DNA of 64,000 bases from positions 62,001-126,000 of the forward strand of contig CAWCRN010000024.1 of NCBI GenBank assembly GCA_963797835.1, given 5' to 3'. Every line of letters starts with the position of its first letter. Positions within the stretch are counted from its first letter, which is position 1. The DNA comes from JBDTSW01 sp963797835. GTDB taxonomy: Bacteria > Actinomycetota > Thermoleophilia > Solirubrobacterales > 70-9. This document shows positions 13,059 to 20,934 of the stretch, one piece after another. The notes under the pieces are model-generated. The model was not told the origin of the DNA, did no database searches, and saw only the letters and a program-made list of their open reading frames with translations. The position numbers and the translations under genes were made by a program.

Positions 13059-13354
13059 TGGACCCCCGTCAGGTGATCATCGAGCCGGTCGTCTCCGAGA
13101 AGAGCTACGCGCTCATGGCGGACGGCAAGTACACGTTCCGGATCGACGACCGGGCCCAGAAGACGCAGGTAGCGAGGGCGGTCGAGGAGATCTTCGGCGT
13201 CACGGTGGTCGGCGTCCGCACCCTGAAGGTGCGTTCGAAGCCGAAGCGCCGCGGCATGTACAGCGGCCACACGCGAAGCTGGAAGAAGGCGATCGTGCAG
13301 CTGGCCCCGGGCGACCGGATCGAGCTGTTCGAGGGCGCGGCGGTGGCGGAGTGA
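13058..13354 (+). CDS. rplW: 50S ribosomal protein L23
   Basis: 98 aa tunnel-exit protein that docks trigger factor and SRP in other bacteria. IIEPVVSEKSY at the start and VNTLKV-like VRTLKVRSKPKR in the middle are diagnostic. The start codon shares one base with the rplD stop (TGATG), indicating coupling. Length is normal and no anomalies are seen. Confidence 0.96.
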   Translation: MDPRQVIIEPVVSEKSYALMADGKYTFRIDDRAQKTQVARAVEEIFGVTVVGVRTLKVRSKPKRRGMYSGHTRSWKKAIVQLAPGDRIELFEGAAVAE

Positions 13355-13363
13355 GAGTCGCTG

Positions 13364-14215
13364 ATGGCCGTTCGCAAGACAAAGCCGACCAGCCCGGGGC
13401 GCCGGTTCGCGACCTATCAGCTTCGCGAGGAGCTGACGACCGACGAGCCGAACAAGAAGCTCACCAAGGGCAAGTCGAAGAGCGGCGGGCGCAACGCCCA
13501 CGGCCGCGTCACCTCACGCCATCGCGGCGGCGGGGCCAAGCGCCGCTACCGCCAGATCGACTTCAAGCGCCTCAAGGACGGCGTGCCCGCGAAGGTGGCG
13601 ACGATCGAGTACGACCCGAACCGCACGACCTACATCGCGCTCCTCAACTACGCCGACGGCGCCAAGAGCTACATCCTCGCCCCGCAGGGCCTCGAGCCTG
13701 GCGACGTGGTCGAGTCGGGCGAGCGCGCCGACATCCGGCCTGGCAACGCGCTGCCGCTGCGCTCGATCCCGACCGGCACGATCGTCCACAACGTCGAGAT
13801 GACCCCCGGCCAGGGCGGGCGGATGGGCCGCGCCGCCGGCTCCGCGATCCAGGTCGCGGCGAAGGAGGGGCCGATGGTGACGCTTCGCCTGCCCTCCTCG
13901 GAGATGCGCCTGGTCCGCGGCGACTGCCGCGCCACCGTGGGCACCCTCTCCAACGCCGAGCACCAGAACGTCACGATCGGCAAGGCCGGGCGCAAGCGCC
14001 ACAAGGGCGTGCGCCCGCAGACGCGCGGCGTCGCGATGAACCCCGTCGACCACCCCCACGGCGGCGGCGAGGCCCACAAGACCCCGGGCGGGCACCCCCG
14101 CACCCCGTGGGGCAAGCCGACGCTGGGGTACCGCACACGCAAGAAGGGCAAGCGCTCGAACGCGATGATCGTCCGCGGCCGCAGGCGCGGCAAGCGCAAG
14201 GGAGGCAACCGCTAA
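13364..14215 (+). CDS. rplB: 50S ribosomal protein L2
   Basis: 283 aa, a core peptidyl-transferase-centre protein. The GRVTSRHRGGGAKRRYRQIDF segment and the C-terminal AMNPVDHPHGGGEAHK loop, which contacts 23S rRNA, are intact. The N-terminus is slightly longer and more polar than usual (TSPGRRFATYQLREE). The stop overlaps the rpsS ATG by one base. Confidence 0.98.
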   Translation: MAVRKTKPTSPGRRFATYQLREELTTDEPNKKLTKGKSKSGGRNAHGRVTSRHRGGGAKRRYRQIDFKRLKDGVPAKVATIEYDPNRTTYIALLNYADGAKSYILAPQGLEPGDVVESGERADIRPGNALPLRSIPTGTIVHNVEMTPGQGGRMGRAAGSAIQVAAKEGPMVTLRLPSSEMRLVRGDCRATVGTLSNAEHQNVTIGKAGRKRHKGVRPQTRGVAMNPVDHPHGGGEAHKTPGGHPRTPWGKPTLGYRTRKKGKRSNAMIVRGRRRGKRKGGNR

Positions 14216-14490
14216 TGGGACGCTCGACCAAGAAGGGCCCGTTCGCCGAGGAGCGCCTGATGAAGCGCATCACCCAGATGAACGAGTCCGGCGACAAGCA
14301 GATGATCAAGACCTGGTCGCGTTCCTCGACCGTCTTCCCCGAGATGGTGGGGCACACCATCGCCGTCCACGACGGCCGCAAGCACGTGCCCGTGTTCGTC
14401 TCCGAGTCGATGGTGGGCCACAAGCTGGGCGAGTTCGCGCCGACGCGGACCTTCCGTTCGCACTCCGGCGCCGGGAGCAGGGCCGAGTGA
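14215..14490 (+). CDS. rpsS: 30S ribosomal protein S19
   Basis: 91 aa protein of the 30S head. MGRSTKKGPF, the IKTWSRSSTVFPEMVGHTIAVHDG core and KLGEFAPTRTFRSH tail match the family closely. The start overlaps the rplB stop (TAATG) and the stop overlaps the rplV start, typical of this tightly packed operon. Confidence 0.97.
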   Translation: MGRSTKKGPFAEERLMKRITQMNESGDKQMIKTWSRSSTVFPEMVGHTIAVHDGRKHVPVFVSESMVGHKLGEFAPTRTFRSHSGAGSRAE

Positions 14491-14864
14491 TGGCCGCGAC
14501 CGAGACTCAGACCGACCCCCAGGCGCCCGCGGTGCGCGCCACGGCGCGCTTCGTGCGCGTCGCGCCCCGCAAGGCGCGCCTGGTCGCCGACCAGATCCGG
14601 GGGCTGGACGTCCCGGAGGCGCAGACCCTGCTGGAGTTCTCCTCCCGGGGCGCCGCGCGCGACCTCGCGAAGCTGGTCGCCTCGGCGGCCGCGAACGCCG
14701 AGAACAACCACGAGCTGGTCGCCGAGGACCTGCGCATCGCCGAGATCCGGGTCGACGAGGGCCCGACGCTGAAGCGCTGGCGCGCCCGCGCCAGGGGCCG
14801 CGCCACGCGGATCGAGAAGAAGACCTGCCACATGAGCGTCGTGCTGACGCCAATCGAGGACTAG
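14490..14864 (+). CDS. rplV: 50S ribosomal protein L22
   Basis: About 124 aa exit-tunnel protein. The RFVRVAPRKARLVADQIRG region, the AENNHEL segment and the tunnel hairpin with DEGPTLKRWRARARGRATRIEK are all visible. The N-terminus has an extra about 12-residue polar stretch (TETQTDPQAP). A GTG one codon earlier (14487) is an alternative start. The gene overlaps the rpsS stop. Confidence 0.96.
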   Translation: MAATETQTDPQAPAVRATARFVRVAPRKARLVADQIRGLDVPEAQTLLEFSSRGAARDLAKLVASAAANAENNHELVAEDLRIAEIRVDEGPTLKRWRARARGRATRIEKKTCHMSVVLTPIED

Positions 14865-14877
14865 CCGAGAGGAACTG

Positions 14878-15769
14878 ATGGGACAGAAGATCCACCCCGA
14901 GGGCTTCCGAGTCGGCTACATCCACGACTGGAAGTCGACCTGGTTCAACAAGCGCGAGTTCGCCGACTACCTGCTCGAGGACCTGGCGATCCGGGACCAC
15001 ATCGAGACCAAGCTCGCCCACGCGGGGCTCTCGGACATCAAGATCACCAAGCAGCGGGGCGAGATCGAGGTGGACATCCACACCGCCCGTCCCGGGATCG
15101 TGATCGGCAAGTCGGGCTCGGAGGTCGACGCGCTTCGCCGCGACCTGCACCGGATCACCGGCAAGCCCGTGAAGGTGAACATCAAGGAGATCAAGCGCCC
15201 CGAGCTGGACGCCAAGCTGGTCGCGCAGTCGATCGCCGAGCAGCTTCAGAACCGCGTGGCCTTCCGCCGGGCGATGAAGCGCGCCCTCACCTCCGCCATG
15301 CGCTCCGGCGCGAAGGGCGTGAAGGTGCAGGTGTCGGGCCGTCTGGGCGGTGCCGAGATGGCGCGTACCGAGGGCTACTCGGACGGGCGCGTGCCGCTGC
15401 ACACGCTGCGGGCGGACATCGACTACGGCTTCACCGAGGCGCGGACCACCACCGGACGGATCGGCGTCAAGTGCTGGATCAACAACGGCGAGGTGATGCC
15501 CGAGGGCTTCCGCACCGCCCAGGACGAGGACGAGGACGCGGTCGGCCCGCGCCCGGGGCGCCGTCGCCCCGGCGGCGATGGCCCGGGCAGAGGCCGCGGG
15601 CCCGGCGGAGGCCGGCCCCCGCAGAAGCCGGCCGAGGCACCGAAGCCGGCCCCAGCAGGCGCCGGCCAAGCCTGCACCGGCGGGGTCAGATCCCCAACCC
15701 GACGGAACTCCTGAGCCCCCCGCCGGCGAGGGGTCTGACCCCTCGTCCGCAGGAAAGGGTGACGCCTGA
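14878..15769 (+). CDS. rpsC: 30S ribosomal protein S3 with C-terminal extension (apparent frameshift near 15650)
   Basis: The first about 215 residues are a normal S3: GQKIHPEGFRVGYIHDWKS, the KH domain with PGIVIGKSGSEVD, and the C-terminal GGAEMARTEGYSDGRVPLHTLRADIDYG domain. A Gly/Pro-rich tail follows. As printed the frame stops at 15714. Removing one base from the C-run near 15650 keeps a Pro/Ala/GSDP-rich tail open to TGA 15767-15769, which overlaps the rplP ATG. The junction, and the GSDP reading of both palindromes, support the corrected frame. The role of the tail is unknown. Confidence 0.93.
15682..15742. repeat. GSDP palindromes in the rpsC tail (2 copies)
   Basis: An imperfect GGGGTCAGATCCCC (15682-15695) and a perfect GGGGTCTGACCCC (15730-15742) lie in the S3 tail. 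In the frame that ends at the rplP start both are read as Gly-Ser-Asp-Pro. Confidence 0.8.
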
Positions 15770-16188
15770 TGCTGATGCCGAAGCGGGTCAAGTACCGCAA
15801 GCAGATGCGCGGTCGTCGCCGCGGCAACACGAAGGGCGGCAGCCAGGTCTCGTTCGGGGAGTACGGCCTGAAGGCGCTCGAGCGCGGCTGGGTGACCAAC
15901 CGGCAGATCGAGGCCGCGCGAGTTGCGATGACCCGCAAGATCAAGCGCGGCGGGAAGGTCTGGATCAACATCTTCCCCGACAAGCCGTACACGAAGAAGC
16001 CGGCCGAGACGCGCATGGGCTCCGGCAAGGGCAACCCTGAGGGCTGGGTCGCCGTGGTGAAGCCGGGCCGGGTGATGTTCGAGCTGGCCGGGGTCGACGA
16101 CGCCCTCGCCCGCGAGGCCATGACCCTGGCCGGCCACAAGCTTCCGATCAAGACCAAGGTCGTACGGCGCGAGGAGCGGAGCGGATGA
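15769..16188 (+). CDS. rplP: 50S ribosomal protein L16
   Basis: 139 aa protein near the A site and central protuberance. MLMPKRVKYRKQMRGRRRG at the start, the WVTNRQIEAARVAMTRKIKRGGKVWINIFPDKP core and RMGSGKG loop are canonical. The ATG at 15769 overlaps a TGA in the corrected rpsC frame. The last codons overlap rpmC by 4 bp (ATGA). Confidence 0.97.
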   Translation: MLMPKRVKYRKQMRGRRRGNTKGGSQVSFGEYGLKALERGWVTNRQIEAARVAMTRKIKRGGKVWINIFPDKPYTKKPAETRMGSGKGNPEGWVAVVKPGRVMFELAGVDDALAREAMTLAGHKLPIKTKVVRREERSG

Positions 16189-16394
16189 AGGCATCCGACG
16201 TGCACGCACTGTCCGACCAGGACCTGGTCCAGGCGCTCAAGGACGCGCGGGAAGCGCAGTTCAGCCTGCGCTTTCGCCACGCGACCGGGGAGCTGGAGAA
16301 CACCACCGCCCTCGGCGGCTCGCGCCGCGACCTGGCGCGCCTGAAGACCATCGCCCGCGAGCGCGGGATCGACATTGGCAAGGAACTGAAGTAG
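16185..16394 (+). CDS. rpmC: 50S ribosomal protein L29
   Basis: 69 aa two-helix protein at the tunnel exit. The pattern LSDQDLVQALKDAREAQFSLRFRHATGELENT followed by RRDLARLKTIARERG is typical of L29. It starts inside the rplP stop and is followed immediately (no gap) by the rpsQ ATG. Confidence 0.96.
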   Translation: MKASDVHALSDQDLVQALKDAREAQFSLRFRHATGELENTTALGGSRRDLARLKTIARERGIDIGKELK

Positions 16395-17075
16395 ATGGCT
16401 GAAGAAGAGAACAACGAAGTCGAAGAGACCGAAGAGCCGAGCGCAGGGTCAGACCCGGTGGCTGAGGCTGCGCCCGAACAGACGGACGCGGGGTCAGACC
16501 CCGAACCCGAGGCGACGCCCGAACAGACGGACGCGGGGTCAGACCCCGAACCCGAGGCGACGCCCGAACCCGCGGACGACAAGGGGTCTGACCCCACATC
16601 TGGCGATACAGACGAAGCCGAGGCGCCCCTCACCCAAAAGCAGCTCCGGAAGCTCGAGCGCTCCAAGCACACCGCCGAGGCGAAGCCCGAGCGCTCCTCC
16701 GAGGAGCGCGCGGCCGAGCGCGCGGCGGGGCGCAAGCAGGCCGCGGGCAACCGCCGCCGCTACCGGCTGCGCACCCGCGGGCGCCGTGGCGAGCCGGCAC
16801 AGGGAACTCCGCCGGCCGAGCGCAAGCCGGGGTCGCAGAAGGTCCGCCAGGGCGTCGTCGTCTCGGCGAAGGCCGACAAGACGATCACCGTGCGGATAGA
16901 CGTCGCCCGCCGCCACCCGCAGTACGAGAAGGTCGTGCGCCGCAGCTCCACGCTGCACGCACACGACGACGGCAACCAGGCCCAGGAGGGTGACACCGTG
17001 CGCGTCGTCGAGACGCGCCCGCTCTCTCGCACCAAGCGCTGGCGCCTGGTCGAAGTGGTCGAGAAGGCTCGGTAG
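16395..17075 (+). CDS. rpsQ: 30S ribosomal protein S17 with a long repeat-bearing N-terminal extension
   Basis: 226 aa, against about 85-95 for a usual S17. The C-terminal about 80 residues are the S17 OB fold (RQGVVVSAKADKTITVRIDVARRHPQYEKVVRR, then DTVRVVETRPLSRTKRWRLVEVVEKAR). In front is an added about 140-residue segment. Its first 75 residues are acidic with four GSDP motifs encoded by palindromes and a perfect 45-bp tandem duplication; the rest is Lys/Arg-rich. No frame break occurs, so the extension is translated if the ATG at 16395, directly after rpmC, is used. No good start exists close to the S17 core. Confidence 0.93.
   Translation: MAEEENNEVEETEEPSAGSDPVAEAAPEQTDAGSDPEPEATPEQTDAGSDPEPEATPEPADDKGSDPTSGDTDEAEAPLTQKQLRKLERSKHTAEAKPERSSEERAAERAAGRKQAAGNRRRYRLRTRGRRGEPAQGTPPAERKPGSQKVRQGVVVSAKADKTITVRIDVARRHPQYEKVVRRSSTLHAHDDGNQAQEGDTVRVVETRPLSRTKRWRLVEVVEKAR
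16446..16595. repeat. GSDP palindromes (4) and 45-bp tandem duplication in rpsQ
   Basis: Palindromes lie at 16446-16456 (11-bp core), 16490-16502, 16535-16547 and 16583-16595. Units 16471-16515 and 16516-16560 are identical 45-mers, each carrying one palindrome, so copy number has grown by slippage or unequal recombination. The last copy is followed by ACATCTGGCGATACAG, a flank shared with the rpsE copies. Confidence 0.9.
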
Positions 17076-17090
17076 GGGGCGGAGCGAACC

Positions 17091-17459
17091 ATGGTTCAGC
17101 AGGAGACACGCCTTCGCGTCGCCGACAACTCGGGCGCCCGCGAGATCCTGTGCATCCGCGTCAAGGGCGGGTCGCACCGCCGCTATGCCGGCGTCGGCGA
17201 CGTGATCACGGCGACCGTCAAGCAGGCGACCCCGAACGGCGCGATCCGCAAGGGCGAGGTGGTCGAGGCCGTGGTCGTGCGGACCCGCAAGCAGCTGGGC
17301 CGCCCCGACGGCACCTACATCGCCTTCGACGAGAACGCAGCGGTGCTCATCGACCCCCAGGGCGCTCCGCGCGGGACCCGCATCTTCGGGCCCGTCGCCC
17401 GCGAGCTTCGCGACCGGAACTTCATGCGCATCATCTCGCTCGCACCGGAGGTGCTGTAG
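17091..17459 (+). CDS. rplN: 50S ribosomal protein L14
   Basis: 122 aa. The MVQQETRLRVADNSGAREI start, GDVITATVKQATPNG core and GTRIFGPVARELRDRNFMRIISLAPEVL end are strongly conserved L14 features. The protein sits at the 30S-50S interface. A weak GGGGGCGGAG ribosome-binding region precedes the ATG. It is followed by rplX after 3 bases. Confidence 0.98.
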   Translation: MVQQETRLRVADNSGAREILCIRVKGGSHRRYAGVGDVITATVKQATPNGAIRKGEVVEAVVVRTRKQLGRPDGTYIAFDENAAVLIDPQGAPRGTRIFGPVARELRDRNFMRIISLAPEVL

Positions 17460-17462
17460 CGG

Positions 17463-17801
17463 ATGGCCTCGATGCGAATTCGCCGCGACGACCAGGTCGT
17501 GATCACCGCCGGCAAGGACAAGGGCAAGACCGGCAAGGTGATCCGGACCGAGCCCGGACGCCACCGCGTCTTCGTCGAGGGCCTGAACATGGTCAAGCGT
17601 CACCAGCGCCCGCGCTCGGTCAAGGACACCCAGCGCGGCGGCGAGGCGGGCGGCATCATCGAGAAGGAGGGTCCGGTGGACGTCTCCAACGTGATGCTGG
17701 TCGACCCCACCGACAACCAGCCGACGCGCGTCGGCGTCCGCACGACCGACGCGGGCGAGCGCGAGCGCTACTCGAAGCGAACGGGCAAGTCGCTTGACTA
17801 G
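17463..17801 (+). CDS. rplX: 50S ribosomal protein L24
   Basis: 112 aa early assembly protein with the N-terminal KOW motif (IRRDDQVVITAGKDKGKTGKV) and the NMVKRHQRP loop. Length is normal for actinobacteria. It ends 9 bp before rplE. Confidence 0.97.
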   Translation: MASMRIRRDDQVVITAGKDKGKTGKVIRTEPGRHRVFVEGLNMVKRHQRPRSVKDTQRGGEAGGIIEKEGPVDVSNVMLVDPTDNQPTRVGVRTTDAGERERYSKRTGKSLD

Positions 17802-17810
17802 GACCGGCCG

Positions 17811-18638
17811 ATGATGGAATCCGCAACAGCCCCAGAGTCTCAGCGCGCGGCGCCGCCGCCGCGGCTTCGCGAGCGCTACGCGTCGGAGGTCGCGCCCGCG
17901 CTCACCGAGCGCTTCGGCTACGGCAACCGGATGGAGGTGCCGAGGCTGGTCAAGATCGGGCTCAACATGGGCGTGGGCGAGGCCAAGACCTCGACTCCCG
18001 TGCTCGAGGCCGCGACCGAGCAGCTCGCCACGATCGCCGGCCAGGCGCCGAACGTGCGCCGCGCGAAGAAGTCGATCGCCTCGTTCAAGATCCGCGAGGG
18101 GATGCCCGTGGGCGTCGCCGTGACGCTGCGCGGCGCGCGGATGTGGGAGTTCCTCGACCGCCTGATCACGATCGCGATCCCGCGGATCCGCGACTTCCGA
18201 GGCCTCAATCCACGCTCGTTCGACGGCCGCGGGAACTACTCGATGGGCATCCGCGAGCAGCTGATCTTCCCCGAGGTCGACTACGACTCGATCGACGAGG
18301 TGCGGGGCCTCGACGTCACCATCGCGACCACCGCGAAGTCCGACGAGGAGGCGTTCGAGCTGCTCCTCGGCCTCGGCATGCCATTCTCTGAGGAGGGAAG
18401 GCCGGGGACCGAGGACACCGAGGCGGCCGCCGAGGAGGAGCGCCGCCACGAGGAGGCCCGCCTCCGGGCCGAGGCCGAGGCTGCCGCCCTCGAGCAGCTC
18501 AAGGCGGAGAACCCGGAGGCCTACGCCAAGCCCGTCAGGCCCGAGGAGGGCGAGGAGGGCGAGGAGGCCGGCGACGGCGAGGATGCCGCGCCGGACGCCT
18601 CCGAGAAGGAAACCGACTCAAGCGAAGAGAGCGAGTAA
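17811..18638 (+). CDS. rplE: 50S ribosomal protein L5 with acidic C-terminal tail
   Basis: 275 aa, about 85 residues longer than a normal L5. The core (about residues 18-190) contains VPRLVKIGLNMGVGEAK, the KSIASFKIREGMPVGVAVTLRG segment, NYSMGIREQLIFPE and the DVTIATTAKSDEEAFELL end. After MPFSEEG comes an Ala/Glu-rich helix-forming stretch, then a strongly acidic Glu/Ser/Asp tail. No GSDP palindrome is present here. The tail is in frame and ends 9 bp before rpsN. L5 binds 5S rRNA; what the tail does is unknown. Confidence 0.95.
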   Translation: MMESATAPESQRAAPPPRLRERYASEVAPALTERFGYGNRMEVPRLVKIGLNMGVGEAKTSTPVLEAATEQLATIAGQAPNVRRAKKSIASFKIREGMPVGVAVTLRGARMWEFLDRLITIAIPRIRDFRGLNPRSFDGRGNYSMGIREQLIFPEVDYDSIDEVRGLDVTIATTAKSDEEAFELLLGLGMPFSEEGRPGTEDTEAAAEEERRHEEARLRAEAEAAALEQLKAENPEAYAKPVRPEEGEEGEEAGDGEDAAPDASEKETDSSEESE

Positions 18639-18647
18639 CAAGCCGAG

Positions 18648-18833
18648 ATGGCGAAGACATCGAAGATCGTCAAGCAGGGCCGAAAGCCCAAGTACAAGAC
18701 CCGCGCCCACAACCGCTGCCGGCGGTGCGGGCGCTCGCGCGCCTACTACCGGAAGTTCGGGCTCTGCCGGGTGTGCCTCCGTGAGGCGGCGCACAACGGC
18801 TATATCCCCGGCCTGACCAAGTCCAGCTGGTAA
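18648..18833 (+). CDS. rpsN: 30S ribosomal protein S14, zinc-binding type
   Basis: 61 aa zinc-ribbon (type Z) S14: two CxxC pairs, CRRCGRSRAYYRKFGLCRVC, near residues 24-43. Type Z is usual for actinobacteria and other Gram-positives in the spc operon. The upstream sequence AACAAGCCGAG is a poor Shine-Dalgarno. It lies 9 bp after rplE and 4 bp before rpsH. Confidence 0.97.
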   Translation: MAKTSKIVKQGRKPKYKTRAHNRCRRCGRSRAYYRKFGLCRVCLREAAHNGYIPGLTKSSW

Positions 18834-18837
18834 CCCC

Positions 18838-19239
18838 ATGAGCGTCGTAACCGATCCAGTCTCCGACTACCTCACCCGCGTGCGCAATGGGCTCGCCGCC
18901 CAGCACGAGTCGGTTGAGATCCCGGCCTCCCGCCTGAAGCGGGAGCTGTCGCGCATCCTCGCCGAGCAGGGCTACATCACCGGGTTCGAGGTCGAGCCCA
19001 CCGCCGCCGGCGAGGTGATCAAGGTGGACCTGAAGTACACGCAGGAGCGCCGTCCGGTGATCTCCGGCCTGCGCCGCGTGTCGCGCCCCGGGCGCCGCCA
19101 CTACGTGTCGAGCGACGAGATCCCGCGCGTCCAGGGCGGGATGGGCACGGCGATCGTGTCCACGTCGTCGGGCGTGATGACCGGCCACGAGGCGAAGCAG
19201 AAGGGTGTAGGGGGCGAAGTCGTCGCGTTCATCTGGTGA
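18838..19239 (+). CDS. rpsH: 30S ribosomal protein S8
   Basis: 133 aa central-domain 16S rRNA binder. DPVSDYLTRVRNG at the start, ILAEQGYITGFEV, the RVSRPGRRHYVSSDEIPRVQGGMGTAIVSTSSGVMTGHEA C-terminal domain and EVVAFIW end are diagnostic. Length is normal. In E. coli S8 represses the spc operon; no corresponding mRNA mimic was identified here. Confidence 0.98.
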   Translation: MSVVTDPVSDYLTRVRNGLAAQHESVEIPASRLKRELSRILAEQGYITGFEVEPTAAGEVIKVDLKYTQERRPVISGLRRVSRPGRRHYVSSDEIPRVQGGMGTAIVSTSSGVMTGHEAKQKGVGGEVVAFIW

Positions 19240-19286
19240 GTCTGTGTGATGAGAAGCCGTAGCTCGAAAACCCTCAGGTCCAGCGC

Positions 19287-19820
19287 ATGAGTCGCATCGG
19301 TAAGAAGCCGGTTCCCATCCCCGACGGCGTGAGCGTGGACGTCGCGCCCGGGCGCGTGTCGGTGAACGGGCCGAAGGGCGAGCTGAGCCAGGAGCTGAAC
19401 CAGGAGATGGCGGTCGCCGTCGACGACGGCGAGCTTCATGTCACTCGCCCGTCCGACCGGAAGCCGCACCGTGCGCTCCACGGGTTGACGCGGAGCCTGA
19501 TCGCGAACATGGTCGAGGGGGTCACCGACGGCTTCTCCAAGCAGCTCGAGATCCAGGGCGTGGGCTTTCGCGCGCGGCTTCAGGGCAAGTCCCTCGAGCT
19601 GAGCGTGGGCTACTCGCACCCGGTCTCGGTCCCCGCTCCGGACGGGATCGAGTTCGAGGTCCCGCAGCCCACCCAGATCATCATCCGGGGCATCGACAAG
19701 CAGCTCGTCGGCGAGACGGCCGCGCAGATCCGGCGCGTCCGCCCGCCCGAGCCCTACAAGGGCAAGGGCATCCGCTACGCCGGCGAGCACGTTCGCCGAA
19801 AGGTGGGCAAGCGAGCATGA
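19287..19820 (+). CDS. rplF: 50S ribosomal protein L6
   Basis: 177 aa, two L6 domains. MSRIGKKPVPIPDGV, GPKGELS and the C-terminal IIRGIDKQLVGETAAQIR-RPPEPYKGKGIRYAGE signature are present. A 47-bp gap from rpsH holds nothing recognisable. The stop overlaps the rplR start by 4 bp. Confidence 0.98.
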   Translation: MSRIGKKPVPIPDGVSVDVAPGRVSVNGPKGELSQELNQEMAVAVDDGELHVTRPSDRKPHRALHGLTRSLIANMVEGVTDGFSKQLEIQGVGFRARLQGKSLELSVGYSHPVSVPAPDGIEFEVPQPTQIIIRGIDKQLVGETAAQIRRVRPPEPYKGKGIRYAGEHVRRKVGKRA

Positions 19821-20170
19821 GCGTCCAGACCAAGCCCCAGAAGCGACTGCGCCGGCGGCGCCGGGTTCGCGCGAAGGTGCGCGGCACCTCCGAGCGCCCG
19901 CGTCTGTCCGTGTTCCGATCGAACCGGGGCGTGTTCGCCCAGCTCATCGACGACGACCGCGGCCACACCGTCGCCTCGGTCACCTGGATCGAGCCCGAGC
20001 TCAAGAAGCTTGCCCGGCGCGAGCAGGCCAAGAAGGCCGGAGAGCTTCTTGCCTCGCGCGCCAAGGAGGCCGGGGTCGACACCTGCGTGTTCGACCGCGG
20101 CGGCTACCGCTACCACGGGCGAGTGCAGGCGCTCGCCGAAGGGGCCCGCGAGGGCGGCCTGAGGTTTTAG
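19817..20170 (+). CDS. rplR: 50S ribosomal protein L18
   Basis: 117 aa 5S rRNA-binding protein. RRRRVRAKVRGTSERPRLSVFRSNRGVFAQLIDD and the terminal VFDRGGYRYHGRVQALAEGAREGGLRF segment are typical. The ATGA overlap with rplF suggests coupling. Confidence 0.97.
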   Translation: MSVQTKPQKRLRRRRRVRAKVRGTSERPRLSVFRSNRGVFAQLIDDDRGHTVASVTWIEPELKKLARREQAKKAGELLASRAKEAGVDTCVFDRGGYRYHGRVQALAEGAREGGLRF

Positions 20171-20180
20171 GGCGACCCGC

Positions 20181-20186
20181 TACCTT
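20181..20186 (+). promoter_or_regulatory. Possible internal -10 before rpsE (leaderless geometry)
   Basis: TACCTT ends 9 nt before the rpsE ATG, in a 25-bp gap with no Shine-Dalgarno. The spacing equals that in front of other apparently leaderless genes in the window. An internal promoter in the spc operon is inferred. Confidence 0.35.
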
Positions 20187-20195
20187 CACCGACCC

Positions 20196-20934
20196 ATGCC
20201 AACGAACGTAGAGCTAGAGAGCGTCAGCCCGCAGGGCCTCGACCTGCAGGAGCGCGTGATCGAGATCAACCGTGTCGCCAAGGTCGTCAAGGGCGGCCGG
20301 CGCTTCTCGTTCACCGCCCTCGTGGCCGTGGGCGACGAGGACTCCGTCGTGGGCATCGGCTACGGCAAGGCCCGCGAGGTGCCGCTGGCGATCCAGAAGG
20401 CGGTCGAGAACGCGCGCAAGAGCCTCGTGCGGATCCCCAAGTACGGGCAGACGATCCCGCACCGCAACATCGGGCGCTTCGGCGCCGGCCACGTCGTCCT
20501 CCGCCCGGCCAGCCCGGGCACCGGCGTGATCGCGGGCGGCGGTGTGCGCGCCGTTCTGGAGCTTGCCGGCATCCGCGACGTCCTCTCGAAGAGCATCGGG
20601 AGCCAGAACCCGATCAACCTGGTGAAGGCCACCATGGACGGCCTGACGACCCTGCGCCGGCCCGAGCAGGTCGCGAAGCTCCGCGGCCTCTCGGTGAACC
20701 AGGTGCTCGGCATCGTCAAGGAGGACGGGGCGAAGGAGACCGTGACGGGACGGCGAGGCCGTTACGCCCGAGGCCGTAGCAGCAGACGCGGGGTCAGACC
20801 CCGTGCCTGCCGCGGCGCCTGAGCCGGATGCCAGCAAGGGGTCTGACCCCACATCTGGCACCGAGGGGTCTGACCCCGAATCTGGCGATGCAGCGGCCGA
20901 TCCGCCGCCCGCCGAGGAGGCTCCGAGTGCCTGA
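20196..20934 (+). CDS. rpsE: 30S ribosomal protein S5 with GSDP-bearing C-terminal extension (apparent frameshift near 20748)
   Basis: Residues 1-185 are a normal S5: LQERVIEINRVAKVVKGGRRFSFTALVAVGD, the KAREVPLAIQKAVENARK helix and GGGVRAVLELAGIRDVL. As printed the frame drifts into an Arg-rich tail and stops at 20822. Removing one G from GGG at 20747-20749 gives an acidic Ala/Pro tail with three GSDP motifs that ends at TGA 20932-20934, overlapping the rpmD GTG. The corrected protein is about 245 aa. The perfect junction argues for a single-base insertion error. Confidence 0.93.
20790..20877. repeat. GSDP palindromes in the rpsE tail (3 copies)
   Basis: GGGGTCAGACCCC at 20790-20802, and GGGGTCTGACCCC at 20838-20850 and 20865-20877. 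The last two are followed by ACATCTGGC and GAATCTGGCGATGCAG, nearly the flank seen after the rpsQ copy at 16583. All three read Gly-Ser-Asp-Pro in the corrected rpsE frame. Confidence 0.9.

Noticed and set aside
12412..14490. A 692-aa fusion of L4 with downstream ribosomal genes, ending as S19
   Set aside because: Produced by the rplD frame break; rplW and rplB are intact in other frames and S19 has its own ATG at 14215.
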